DNA of 64,000 nucleotides, from positions 1 through 64,000 of the forward strand of contig JAFLBF010000005.1 in NCBI GenBank assembly GCA_017303895.1, written 5' to 3'. The notes beneath the pieces are model-generated. The model saw only the letters and a list, made by a program, of their open reading frames with translations, ran no database searches and was not told where the DNA came from. The first letter of the stretch is position 1; every line of letters starts with the position of its first letter. Below, piece after piece: positions 52,507-60,252 of the stretch. The position numbers were made by a program, and so were the translations under genes. This DNA comes from Bacteroidota bacterium. GTDB lineage: Bacteria; Bacteroidota; Bacteroidia; 2-12-FULL-35-15.

Positions 52507-52878
52507 ATGAAATTGCATTTTAATATTCCAAAGGGCTTAAAAAAGTATGTAGATGAAGAATTACTGAAGTCCAAGGAAGCCTTCAGTAAGGGAGAGTTGC
52601 AAACCTCTTGGCGACATCTTGAACGAGCGCATATCCTTGGACAAGCTTATCCAATTGAACATTCACAAGCGCATTGGCACATGTTGCTATTTGCATTCCG
52701 AGTAAAGAATACGAAGGAGATTCTCGGACAGATACCTCGGTTAGTTGTGGGCGGAGTAAAATCATTTGTTGGCGAAATTCCAGTTGGCAATTCAGGCGGT
52801 GCGAATGTGCCTCCATTAAAACCAATGGAAATACCTTCTGATTTGCAAGAGATACTTTCAGTCTACAAAACTAAATAG
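52507..52878 (+). CDS. DUF3703-like protein
   Basis: 123 residues. SWRHLERAHILGQAYPIEHSQAHWHML is the family pattern of DUF3703, which is found with metal-resistance genes; the many histidines (H...H..H.H) suggest metal binding. Soluble, no signal peptide. Its 3' end overlaps the convergent regulator gene by 8 bases. Confidence 0.8.
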   Translation: MKLHFNIPKGLKKYVDEELLKSKEAFSKGELQTSWRHLERAHILGQAYPIEHSQAHWHMLLFAFRVKNTKEILGQIPRLVVGGVKSFVGEIPVGNSGGANVPPLKPMEIPSDLQEILSVYKTK

Positions 52879-53527
52879 ACTGAACTATTATACATTCGGC
52901 AGCTTTAGGGCTAATGTTCACCTCCTTTTTTTGACAAATAAGAACGATTGAGTTATCAAAATCCTCAATCGTTTTTATGTTTATGCTTGCGCCTATAATC
53001 AGATTGTGCTTTTCCAAATACTTAAGAAAGGTGGTAGAATGGTCAGTTACGCCCATCACTTTGTAATAGAATTTTACTTTTGCTTCAGACAACTTGATAA
53101 AATTACTTTTCTGAATTTTCCCTTTCTCATCAGGAATGGGATCACCATGCGGATCGTATATTGGATTACCGAGTATTGAGGCGAGTTTATTGATGAGTTT
53201 CACGTTATTTACATGCTCCAATTCTTCAGCAATGGCATGTACCTCGTCCCAACCAAATCCCAATTCTTTAGCAAGATAAGTTTCCCAAATTCGGTGTCGC
53301 CTTACAATATCCAATGCCAGTTTCGAACCCGATGCTGTCAGTCTTGATCCATAGGATTTCTCATAAACGATATATTTTAGTTCGTGTAGTTTTCTTAATC
53401 CTTCAGTAACCGTTGCAGGGTTTAAGCTAAGTCTGTCTGCAATTTTTTGATTGTTCACAACAGCGGTATTGTTGGAGGATAGGTTGTATATTGTCTTTAA
53501 ATAATTCTCAATAGTTTCTTGTCTCAT
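52871..53527 (-). CDS. DtxR/MntR-family metal-dependent regulator
   Basis: 218 residues. N-terminal winged helix (VVNNQKIADRLSLNPATVTEGLRKLHELKYI), dimerisation domain with metal ligands (HRIWETYLAKELGF..VHAIAEELEHV), and an SH3-like C-terminus. It should bind DNA when loaded with a divalent metal, probably Mn or Fe. It is read away from the di-haem gene, and the shared gap holds two palindromes. Confidence 0.92.
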   Translation of the reverse strand: MRQETIENYLKTIYNLSSNNTAVVNNQKIADRLSLNPATVTEGLRKLHELKYIVYEKSYGSRLTASGSKLALDIVRRHRIWETYLAKELGFGWDEVHAIAEELEHVNNVKLINKLASILGNPIYDPHGDPIPDEKGKIQKSNFIKLSEAKVKFYYKVMGVTDHSTTFLKYLEKHNLIIGASINIKTIEDFDNSIVLICQKKEVNISPKAAECIIVQSI

Positions 53528-53536
53528 AAATTATCT

Positions 53537-53563
53537 TTTTGGCATACCAAAATTAATAATTTT
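53537..53563. promoter_or_regulatory. Overlapping palindromes, probable DtxR-type operator
   Basis: TTTTGG-CATA-CCAAAA (6-4-6) at 53537-53552 and AAAATTA-A-TAATTTT (7-1-7) at 53549-53563 share four bases. They lie 10 bases upstream of the regulator start and 43 bases before the di-haem gene, in the only divergent promoter region of the cargo. Confidence 0.6.
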
Positions 53564-53605
53564 AATCTTCTAAATTATACTCAGCTTTGCCAAAACATTT
53601 AAAAG

Positions 53606-54796
53606 ATGAAAAAGACGCTTTTTACAATGGCAATTTTGCTATTGGTGATTATCGGTTGCAAGAAAATAATGCCCCCAAGTCCAAAGGATGACGAGCTATT
53701 GGATGGGCCTGTAGAAGGCTTAACAACGGCTGAAACCCAACAATTCTTAAAAGGTGATATTGCCTTCAATGATGATATTTTTACCCCACAAAACGGACTC
53801 GGGCCAATATTCGTAGCTAATTCCTGCGGGTCATGTCATGCAGGAGATGGTAAGGGACATCCATTTACTACTTTAACTCGTTTCGGGCAAATAGATAGTA
53901 CCGGAAATCAATGGCTTTCTTTTGGTGCACCTCAATTACAAAACAGAGCAATTCCGGGTTATACTCCTGAAACTCTACCAAGCGGTGTAGGCTTTTCAAA
54001 AATATTACCTCCCGCAAATACCGGATTAGGTTTCTTAGACGCTGTAAGTGATGTTGATATTATTGCTATGTCTGATCCATCAGATGCTGATGCCGATGGA
54101 ATTTCAGGAATTCCAAATTGGGTAAATGTTCCGTCTTATTGCCAGTTGAGATCAAATGCGATTTCACAAAGCGGAAAATATATCGGAAGATTTGGAAAGA
54201 AAGGTGCAGCATATGACTTACTTCAACAAACAGCAAATGCCTACAATCAGGATATGGGCATTAACACCGCTTTTGAACCTTACGACACTTATTCAAAACT
54301 TGAAGTTGATCCCGAAGTAAGCAACGCCACAGTTCACGATGTTGTATTCTATTTGAAGACCTTAAAAACACCAGTTCAGCGGAATCAAAATGATGGTGAG
54401 GTTCAGACAGGGAAACAAATTTTTATTTCAATTGGTTGTGAGAAATGCCATAAAGCAGAATTAAAAACAGGCACATCAAGTATTGCTGCACTTTCAAATA
54501 AAACCTTCTCGCCTTATACTGATTTGTTATTACACAACATGGGTAGTGGCTTGGATGACAATTATACTGAAGGGTCAGCTAAAACTTACGAATGGAAAAC
54601 ACCTGCTTTATGGGGATTAGGGCTATCAAAGAATTCACAAGGAGGAAGTTATTTTTTAATGCATGATGGTAGAGCGCAATCAATTGAAGCTGCAATTCAA
54701 ATGCATGGTGGAGAAGGCCAACAAAGCAATATAAATTTTCAGAATTTAAGCGAAAGCGATAAACAAAAATTAATTAAGTTTTTAGAAAGCCTTTAA
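53606..54796 (+). CDS. Di-haem oxidoreductase-like (DUF1111) protein
   Basis: 396 residues. Lipoprotein leader (LLVIIGCKK). Two CXXCH haem sites: SCGSCHAGDG near residue 75 and IGCEKCHKAE near 275. The region GLGFLDAVSDVDIIAMSDPSDADADGISG is typical of the DUF1111/di-haem 'thiol oxidoreductase' family. Periplasmic electron carrier or oxidase; substrate unknown. It overlaps the Rieske gene by one base. Confidence 0.88.
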   Translation: MKKTLFTMAILLLVIIGCKKIMPPSPKDDELLDGPVEGLTTAETQQFLKGDIAFNDDIFTPQNGLGPIFVANSCGSCHAGDGKGHPFTTLTRFGQIDSTGNQWLSFGAPQLQNRAIPGYTPETLPSGVGFSKILPPANTGLGFLDAVSDVDIIAMSDPSDADADGISGIPNWVNVPSYCQLRSNAISQSGKYIGRFGKKGAAYDLLQQTANAYNQDMGINTAFEPYDTYSKLEVDPEVSNATVHDVVFYLKTLKTPVQRNQNDGEVQTGKQIFISIGCEKCHKAELKTGTSSIAALSNKTFSPYTDLLLHNMGSGLDDNYTEGSAKTYEWKTPALWGLGLSKNSQGGSYFLMHDGRAQSIEAAIQMHGGEGQQSNINFQNLSESDKQKLIKFLESL

Positions 54797-55236
54797 TGGA
54801 TAGACGAAATTTTATTAAATCGGCATGTTTGACTTGTGCAGGGAGCATAGGTGCTGCATGGTTGCTTCAGGGTTGTAGTAGCCATAAGTATCTCACTAAT
54901 GTTGTTGTCAAGGATAACAAATTAGTAGTTAAACGCTCTGAATTTATTTTATTAAAGAAGGAGAAAACGATAGAACAAAAATTTCTCATCATAAAACCTG
55001 AAAGTTTATCATTTCCAATTGCACTTTATAAGATAAGCAACAATGAATACAAAGCATGCTATTTGCAATGTACGCACCAAGGCTGCGAACTTTCTCCTCA
55101 TGAAACAATGATGGTTTGCCCTTGTCACGGAGCAGAATTTAATCCTAAAGGAGAAGTAACAAATGGCCCTGCTGAAACCAATTTAAAATCATTTTTGACC
55201 TCAATAGATAATGAAAACATTTATATCCAACTTTAA
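54796..55236 (+). CDS. Rieske 2Fe-2S protein
   Basis: 146 residues. The N-terminus DRRNFIKSACLTCAGSIGA is a twin-arginine-type leader followed by a lipobox-like LLQGCSS. The Rieske cluster is complete: CTHQGC and CPCHGAEF (two Cys and two His ligands). It is likely anchored in the periplasm and passes electrons to or from the cytochromes encoded beside it. Confidence 0.93.
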   Translation: MDRRNFIKSACLTCAGSIGAAWLLQGCSSHKYLTNVVVKDNKLVVKRSEFILLKKEKTIEQKFLIIKPESLSFPIALYKISNNEYKACYLQCTHQGCELSPHETMMVCPCHGAEFNPKGEVTNGPAETNLKSFLTSIDNENIYIQL

Positions 55237-55240
55237 ACTT

Positions 55241-56467
55241 ATGAAGCATTTAATTACAGTTACTTTTTTTGTCCTTTACGCCCACATCTCTTTTTCTCAG
55301 ATAGACACCAGTAAGGTTAAGAGAACTCCGACTGACACATCGAAAATGCAATTGAACTTAGATGCGGTTTATAATCGTCCGTTTTTACAATACGGAAAAA
55401 TACCTGTTGCAATTGGTGGTTATGCTGAAGCCAATACACAATATGCGGTAACGGATGGCGTAACAGAAGGGTTTTCATTTCAGATGCGTAGAATGACTTT
55501 GTTTTTATCTTCATCCATCCATAGAAAAATTAAATTTTTGACCGAGATTGAATTTGAAGACGGAACAAAAGAGATCAACATTGAGTTTGCTGCTTTGGAT
55601 TTTCAATTCCACCATTTGCTAAATTTCAGAGGAGGAATTATCATGAACCCCATTGGTGCGTTTAACCAAAACCATGATGGCCCACGTTGGGAGTTTATTG
55701 ACAGACCAATCTCAGCAACACAACTATTACCATCAACTTTCAGTAATGTTGGATTTGGATTTTATGGAAAGGTTTACAAACCAAATTATGTGTGGGCTTA
55801 TGAGTTATACTTAACTAATGGATTAAACGACAATATCATTGGTAATGCAGAAAATAAAACCTTCCTTCCGGCAACAAAATTAAACCCTGATAGGTTTGAA
55901 GAGAGTTTTAATGGTGAGCCGCTTACAAGTGCTAAGACTTCGTTGAGAGTGAGGAAAATTGGTGAGTTTGGTTTATCCTATATGGGAGGCATTTACAATA
56001 AATTTCAGGAGGATGGATTAGTATTAGATAAAAAAAGACGAGCTGATGTTGTAGCTGTTGATTTCAATACTACAATTCCGAAAGCGAATACAGTTATCAC
56101 CTCTGAATTTGCCTGGACTTTTGTTGACGTGCCGGATACATATACCCAACAATTCGGCAAAAAGCAACATGGAGGTTTTATAGACATTGTGCAACCTATA
56201 ATAAAAAAGAAAATGTTTGGTTTTGAAAAGGCAAGTTTTAATGCAGCAGTTCGTGCTGAATACGTTGATTGGAACGTTGGAACATTCAAAGAAACCGGAG
56301 GCAACATAGCAGATGAAATTTTTGCTATAGTTCCTGCAATTAGTTTTAGAACATCACCACAAACTGTAATACGATTAAACTATCGCTACGAATGGCAAAA
56401 AGATCTTTTAGGAAACCCTGCTGCAAGAACCGGGGCTATTCAGTTTGGGGTGAGTAGTTATTTTTAA
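55241..56467 (+). CDS. Porin-like outer-membrane protein
   Basis: 408 residues from the ATG at 55241, which begins a signal peptide (HLITVTFFVLYAHISFSQ) and lies just after the Rieske stop; the earlier in-frame start overlaps that gene. The rest is strand-rich (IEFAALDFQFHHLLNFRGGIIMNPIGAFNQNHDGP, YRYEWQKDLL) in the manner of the OprP/OprO-like Bacteroidota porins. It ends the redox cargo unit. Confidence 0.8.
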   Translation: MKHLITVTFFVLYAHISFSQIDTSKVKRTPTDTSKMQLNLDAVYNRPFLQYGKIPVAIGGYAEANTQYAVTDGVTEGFSFQMRRMTLFLSSSIHRKIKFLTEIEFEDGTKEINIEFAALDFQFHHLLNFRGGIIMNPIGAFNQNHDGPRWEFIDRPISATQLLPSTFSNVGFGFYGKVYKPNYVWAYELYLTNGLNDNIIGNAENKTFLPATKLNPDRFEESFNGEPLTSAKTSLRVRKIGEFGLSYMGGIYNKFQEDGLVLDKKRRADVVAVDFNTTIPKANTVITSEFAWTFVDVPDTYTQQFGKKQHGGFIDIVQPIIKKKMFGFEKASFNAAVRAEYVDWNVGTFKETGGNIADEIFAIVPAISFRTSPQTVIRLNYRYEWQKDLLGNPAARTGAIQFGVSSYF

Positions 56468-56776
56468 GACAGAAACTGCATTTGAGTTCATAACGAATCA
56501 CTTGGTGGACATCCTCTAACCAAAATCCACTTCCTTCCCAAAGCCCTCATCTACCTTTGCTTCGATGATGAGGGAAAAAGCAACTAATTTTAAATACTCC
56601 GCTGTGGTGGCGGTTCACAGGGCTATTGATGACTCATAGCAGCCCTTGCTATGTGTATGCCATTTCTTTTTGAAATGTGCAAGTCTATTTTATAATAATT
56701 ACCCAAGTGAAAAACTAAGGCAGGTATTGCTTCTTTATTCAAAAGGAAGTACGGTACTTCCATTGAAGTTAGGAAA
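56468..56776. other. 309-base non-coding region between cargo and recombinase operon
   Basis: I see no gene here. It contains two perfect inverted repeats, CATAGCA-GCCCT-TGCTATG at 56635-56653 and GGAAGTAC-G-GTACTTCC at 56745-56761, and an unrelated GTATTGCTT at 56724-56732. The region presumably holds the promoter and regulators of the recombinase operon. Confidence 0.6.
56745..56761 (+). promoter_or_regulatory. Palindrome upstream of the recombinase operon
   Basis: GGAAGTAC-G-GTACTTCC, 8-bp arms around one base, ending 15 bases before the start codon of the small gene that precedes the recombinase. Position suits an operator that controls integration or excision. Confidence 0.55.
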
Positions 56777-56971
56777 ATGAAAGCGTTTATTAATCCAAAG
56801 AAAGAGCCACTTACAATTGAACGGCTGAAAAAATTTAAAGGACTGGAGTGTTTGAGTGATGCGGAAGCTGAAGAGGTCTTACTCGGAATAAAAACACTCT
56901 CCACTTTGCTAATTGAATTCCTGAAAGAGAATCGGGAATCTAATACAAACGAAATAAAACAGGCAGCATGA
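56777..56971 (+). CDS. Small helical protein coupled to the recombinase
   Basis: 64 residues, no signal peptide: KEPLTIERLKKFKGLECLSDAEAEEVLLGIKTLSTLLIEFL. It overlaps the recombinase start by 4 bases (ATGA), so translation is coupled. It may help recombination directionality. Family not recognised. Confidence 0.7.
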   Translation: MKAFINPKKEPLTIERLKKFKGLECLSDAEAEEVLLGIKTLSTLLIEFLKENRESNTNEIKQAA

Positions 56972-58671
56972 ACACGCAACTACAAGCAGAACTAAACCAC
57001 AAGTTTGGTCGAACGAGTAAAACCAAAATTAAAAAGGTTGATTCCAAAATGGTTATTAAGTACACTCGGGTTTCAGGTAAAAAACAATTTGATACCAACG
57101 AGTCGATTGATAATCAAAATAAAACAATCAACGAATTTGCCAATCGCTACAACTTAGAAATTGTGGCATCGTTTGGTGATACTTACGAAAGCGCAAAAAC
57201 CGATGAGCGAAAAGAGTTTAAGCGCATGATAGAATTTTGTAAACGAAGCAGAGGAAGGATAAGTACGATACTCGTTTACAAAATGACTCGCTTCAGCAGA
57301 ACTGGAGGGAAAGCAATTTCAATCGCAGATGAATTGCGAACTAAATACGGCATTCATATTATTGCGGTTACCGAACCGATTGATACCTCCAATAGCAACG
57401 GTGTTCTCTTTCAGGAGATGCAACTAATTTTTGCGAAATGGGATAACGTGCAAAGACAACAAGTAACTCACGCAGGACTGAAATCAAAATACGAACAAGG
57501 CGAATGGTGCATAGCTGCACCTATCGGTTACGATAAAGTAAAGATTAATGGCGAATCCAAAATTGTTCTTAATGACTACGGAAAAAAATTCAGGAAAGCA
57601 TGGGAGTGGAAATTGCAAGGTTATTCCAACGAGCAAATAATTGTAATGCTCGAAAAGATTGGAATTAAAACCTACAAGCAGCGCATTTTCAAAATTTTCA
57701 AAAACCCATTTTATTGCGGACTGATTTCGCATGGAATTCTTGACGGCAAGGTTGTCCAAGGGAAACATGAACCGATGGTCAGTAAGGAAGATTTTTTTAA
57801 GATCAATGAAATCAGATTGGCTTCAACCAAATATGGCGTTTCGCATAAAACGCAAAATGAAGGCGTACCTTTAAAAGTCTTTATTGAATGTGGGGATTGT
57901 GGTAATCCATTCACCGGATACATTGTAAAGGCAAAGAACCTCTATTATTACAAATGTCGAAGAGTTGGATGCAAGTGTAATAAAAGCGCAAAGGAAATGC
58001 ATAAACTCTTCCTTGATGTATTGGGACAATATCAGATAAAAGAAGCCCTTATAGAACCTTTGGTTTGGCAACTGGAACATAATTACCATGAATCAACCAA
58101 AGAGGCAACAGAACGTGAATTAGCCCTAAATAAAAGGCTTGAGGAAGTGAACAGCGGAATTCAAAATTTGGAGGAAAAATACTACGTTCATTCGGAAATG
58201 ACACGTGAAGTTTTTGATCGCTTGATGAATAAACTGCTTGGAGATAAACAAGAAAACGTTCGATTATTGACCGCTTCAGCCATTCAGATTTCGAACCTAT
58301 GCGAAAGCCTCCATGAGGTAGCGCAATTGTGCCTGAAAATCACGAGATTGTGGCTAAAAGGAAGCATAAATCTCAAGGAAAAATTACAAAAAATGGTCTT
58401 TCCTGAAGGGATTGTTTATGATCGAAAAAATGGGGCATTTCGAACTCCAAAAATAAATTCTGTAATCGCTGAAATCGCCCGTCTGTCGGGCGATTTGCTT
58501 TTAAAGACAAAGGGACTGAACCTTTTTTTATCAGGTCAGTCCCTTTCTGCGGAGAGTGAGGGATTCGAACCCCCGGACCTGTTACAGTCAACAGTTTTCA
58601 AGACTGCCGCAATCGACCACTCTGCCAACTCTCCGCTGCGAAAGTACTATTTTTTTTCAATCACAAAATAA
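56968..58671 (+). CDS. Large serine recombinase; 3' end lies in chromosomal tRNA region
   Basis: 567 residues in this context. Residues 28-170 are the resolvase domain, with nucleophile Ser36 in YTRVSGKKQ and active-site arginines in DERKEFKRMI and KMTRFSRTGG. The Recombinase domain follows, then a zinc ribbon (CGDCGNPF...CRRVGCKCN, about 309-335), a coiled coil (370-420) and the tail. Only codons 1-511 lie inside the proposed element; the last 56 are read across the terminator and antisense to tRNA-Ser. In the circle the end would be 18 other residues from the left end, giving about 529. Confidence 0.93.
   Translation: MNTQLQAELNHKFGRTSKTKIKKVDSKMVIKYTRVSGKKQFDTNESIDNQNKTINEFANRYNLEIVASFGDTYESAKTDERKEFKRMIEFCKRSRGRISTILVYKMTRFSRTGGKAISIADELRTKYGIHIIAVTEPIDTSNSNGVLFQEMQLIFAKWDNVQRQQVTHAGLKSKYEQGEWCIAAPIGYDKVKINGESKIVLNDYGKKFRKAWEWKLQGYSNEQIIVMLEKIGIKTYKQRIFKIFKNPFYCGLISHGILDGKVVQGKHEPMVSKEDFFKINEIRLASTKYGVSHKTQNEGVPLKVFIECGDCGNPFTGYIVKAKNLYYYKCRRVGCKCNKSAKEMHKLFLDVLGQYQIKEALIEPLVWQLEHNYHESTKEATERELALNKRLEEVNSGIQNLEEKYYVHSEMTREVFDRLMNKLLGDKQENVRLLTASAIQISNLCESLHEVAQLCLKITRLWLKGSINLKEKLQKMVFPEGIVYDRKNGAFRTPKINSVIAEIARLSGDLLLKTKGLNLFLSGQSLSAESEGFEPPDLLQSTVFKTAAIDHSANSPLRKYYFFSITK
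58472..58496. repeat. Perfect inverted repeat at the element's right end
   Basis: AAATCGCCCG-TCTGT-CGGGCGATTT, 10-bp arms with a 5-base loop, inside the last codons of the recombinase and touching the attachment core. It may be a recombinase binding site or a terminator-like hairpin. Confidence 0.75.
58495..58500. other. Proposed right attachment core (attR)
   Basis: TTGCTT, matching 17869-17874. It is 50 bases from the tRNA-Ser 3' end, on the downstream side of its terminator. The frame of the recombinase at this point (codon boundary at 58500) is in phase with base 17875. Confidence 0.5.
58509..58546 (-). terminator. Terminator of tRNA-Ser
   Basis: Stem AAAGGGACTGA / TCAGTCCCTTT around an A/T-rich loop, 3 bases from the tRNA 3' end, followed by a T-rich run on the minus strand. 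It belongs to the chromosome, to the right of the element. Confidence 0.75.
58550..58634 (-). tRNA. tRNA-Ser (anticodon UGA)
   Basis: 85 bases including the discriminator G. Acceptor arms GGAGAGT and ACTCTCC pair perfectly, the anticodon stem-loop is GCAGT-CTTGAAA-ACTGT, a long variable arm follows (GACTGTAACAGGTC), and GGTTCGAATCC forms the T loop. The long variable arm and G discriminator mark it as serine. CCA is not encoded. The inserted element lies on its 3' side. Confidence 0.95.
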
Positions 58672-58752
58672 AAAATGGAAAAAATATTTTAATTTCCGTA
58701 AATTTGTAGAACTCCCCGTTTGCCTTAAATCATTCATGTAAACGCTATTATT

Positions 58753-60246
58753 ATGAAAAAGTATTTGATTATCTTATGTTTAGCTATGGTAGGCAAGCTG
58801 TATTCCGTAAATATTACGGCATATCTGACCTATTCTACATTTAATATTCCTGATAAAGGACCATACGTAGAAACCTATTTATCGGTTATCGGAAATACCG
58901 TAAAATTTGTAAAAAATGCGAATGGTAAGTTTCAAGGGGCTATTGATATTGCTGTTGCCTTCAAATTAAACGGAGAGATCAAAAATGCTCAAAAATATAC
59001 CCTGAATAGCCCGGAAACGGCCGACACAACGAAAGGATTTCCCAACTTTATTGATCAGCAACGATATAATTTACCGAATGGATTGTATGAGATGGAGATC
59101 AGTATTGTTGATAAGAATAGCGCAAATGTAAAACCTTTTACAGCTAAGATGCCGATTAAAGTTGAGTTTTTAAATGACCGGATCCTGGTTTCTGATGTTC
59201 AGCTTTTAGAGTCCTACTCAAAAGCAAATACACCTAGCGTTATCACAAAAAGTGGATATGATCTAGTGCCTTATGTTTCTACTTTTTATCCTGAAAATAT
59301 AACTCGTTTCCGCTTTTATGCTGAGATCTATAATGCTAAACAGATAGTAGGGGAGAATCAAAAGATCTTGATCAATTATTTTTTAGAGAACAATGATTCC
59401 AAAATGAAATTGTCAGAGTTCTCTGCTTTTTCAAAGCAAGCTGCAAATGATGTAAATATTCTCTTGGCCGAATTTAATATTGAATCCTTGCCCAATGGTA
59501 ATTATTCATTTAAAATTGAAGTGCGTGATGCACAGAATAAGATCCAAGCCGACCAAAAAATTATTTTTGATCGTCAGAATAAGCAAGCAGCCTTAAGTTT
59601 TGAAGATTTAAAAGCGATCAAAGTGGAAGGTACTTTTGTAAGTAAGTATAATAATGTGGATACACTTATTCAATACATGAAGTGTTTACGACCAATTTCA
59701 AGTTTTGCTGAAATTCAATATACCGACAATCAGTTAAAAACAAAAGATATTGTTACCATGCAACAATATTTTTATAATTTTTGGCAATCCAGAAGTTCAT
59801 CTAATCCTGAATTAGCCTGGTTGGAATATTATAAAGAAGTGCAGAAGGTGAATAAAGAATTTGGAACGTATGGACTAAAAGGTTACGATACAGATAGAGG
59901 TCGTGTTTACCTGCAGTATGGTGTCCCGGATAGCAGACAAAAGGTAGATACAGAGCCAAGTTCTTATCCCTATGAAATTTGGCAATACAATCAATTGGTT
60001 GATAAAACACAAGTGCTCACAAATCCTTATAATAAGCAATCCAATAAGAGTTTTGTATTCTATAATCCGGATTTAGTTAGTAATAAATATAAGCTTTTGC
60101 ATTCCAATGCAAGAGGAGAAGTTGCCAACTCCCGCTGGCAGATCGATCTTCACAAACGCGATTCTCAATCCGGAAATATGGATGTAGAGAAATCCTCAGA
60201 ACATTTTGGTGGTAATGTGGAAGATAATTTCCGTAATCCGAGATAA
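58753..60246 (+). CDS. GWxTD domain-containing exported protein
   Basis: 497 residues. Signal peptide (YLIILCLAMVGKLYS), beta-rich middle part, and at residues about 340-450 the GWxTD-type domain with YKEVQKVNKEF, GYDTDRGRVYLQYGVPDSR and PYEIWQYNQL. The family is common in Bacteroidota and has no firm function; it may belong to the envelope or gliding/secretion machinery. It is followed 6 bases later by a glycosyltransferase. Confidence 0.88.
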   Translation: MKKYLIILCLAMVGKLYSVNITAYLTYSTFNIPDKGPYVETYLSVIGNTVKFVKNANGKFQGAIDIAVAFKLNGEIKNAQKYTLNSPETADTTKGFPNFIDQQRYNLPNGLYEMEISIVDKNSANVKPFTAKMPIKVEFLNDRILVSDVQLLESYSKANTPSVITKSGYDLVPYVSTFYPENITRFRFYAEIYNAKQIVGENQKILINYFLENNDSKMKLSEFSAFSKQAANDVNILLAEFNIESLPNGNYSFKIEVRDAQNKIQADQKIIFDRQNKQAALSFEDLKAIKVEGTFVSKYNNVDTLIQYMKCLRPISSFAEIQYTDNQLKTKDIVTMQQYFYNFWQSRSSSNPELAWLEYYKEVQKVNKEFGTYGLKGYDTDRGRVYLQYGVPDSRQKVDTEPSSYPYEIWQYNQLVDKTQVLTNPYNKQSNKSFVFYNPDLVSNKYKLLHSNARGEVANSRWQIDLHKRDSQSGNMDVEKSSEHFGGNVEDNFRNPR

Positions 60247-60252
60247 GATCGA

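Larger units (their letters stand above)
17875..58500. mobile_element. About 40.6-kb integrated element: provirus-like module plus metal-resistance cargo
   Basis: The element lies between the GNAT gene and tRNA-Ser(UGA), with its right end about 50 bases from the 3' end of the tRNA. It contains one large serine recombinase at the right end, a virus-like leftward gene block (19.1-37.3 kb) and metal-resistance genes at both ends. I see no relaxase, type IV secretion, plasmid replication or transposase gene. Limits are inferred from a 6-bp TTGCTT repeat and from the recombinase frame, which runs off the element into the tRNA. The element may be a provirus with cargo, or an integrative element that captured a provirus. 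Confidence 0.75.

Noticed and set aside
56724-56732. GTATTGCTT as an alternative right attachment core (9-bp match to the left junction)
   Set aside because: It lies before the recombinase, which would then be outside the element, and it gives no recombinase frame continuity; probably chance.
17875-58500. Integrative conjugative element
   Set aside because: No relaxase, coupling protein, Tra or type IV secretion gene was found.
58501-58671. Last 56 codons of the recombinase frame as genuine coding sequence
   Set aside because: They cover the terminator and read antisense to tRNA-Ser, so they are chromosomal read-through.
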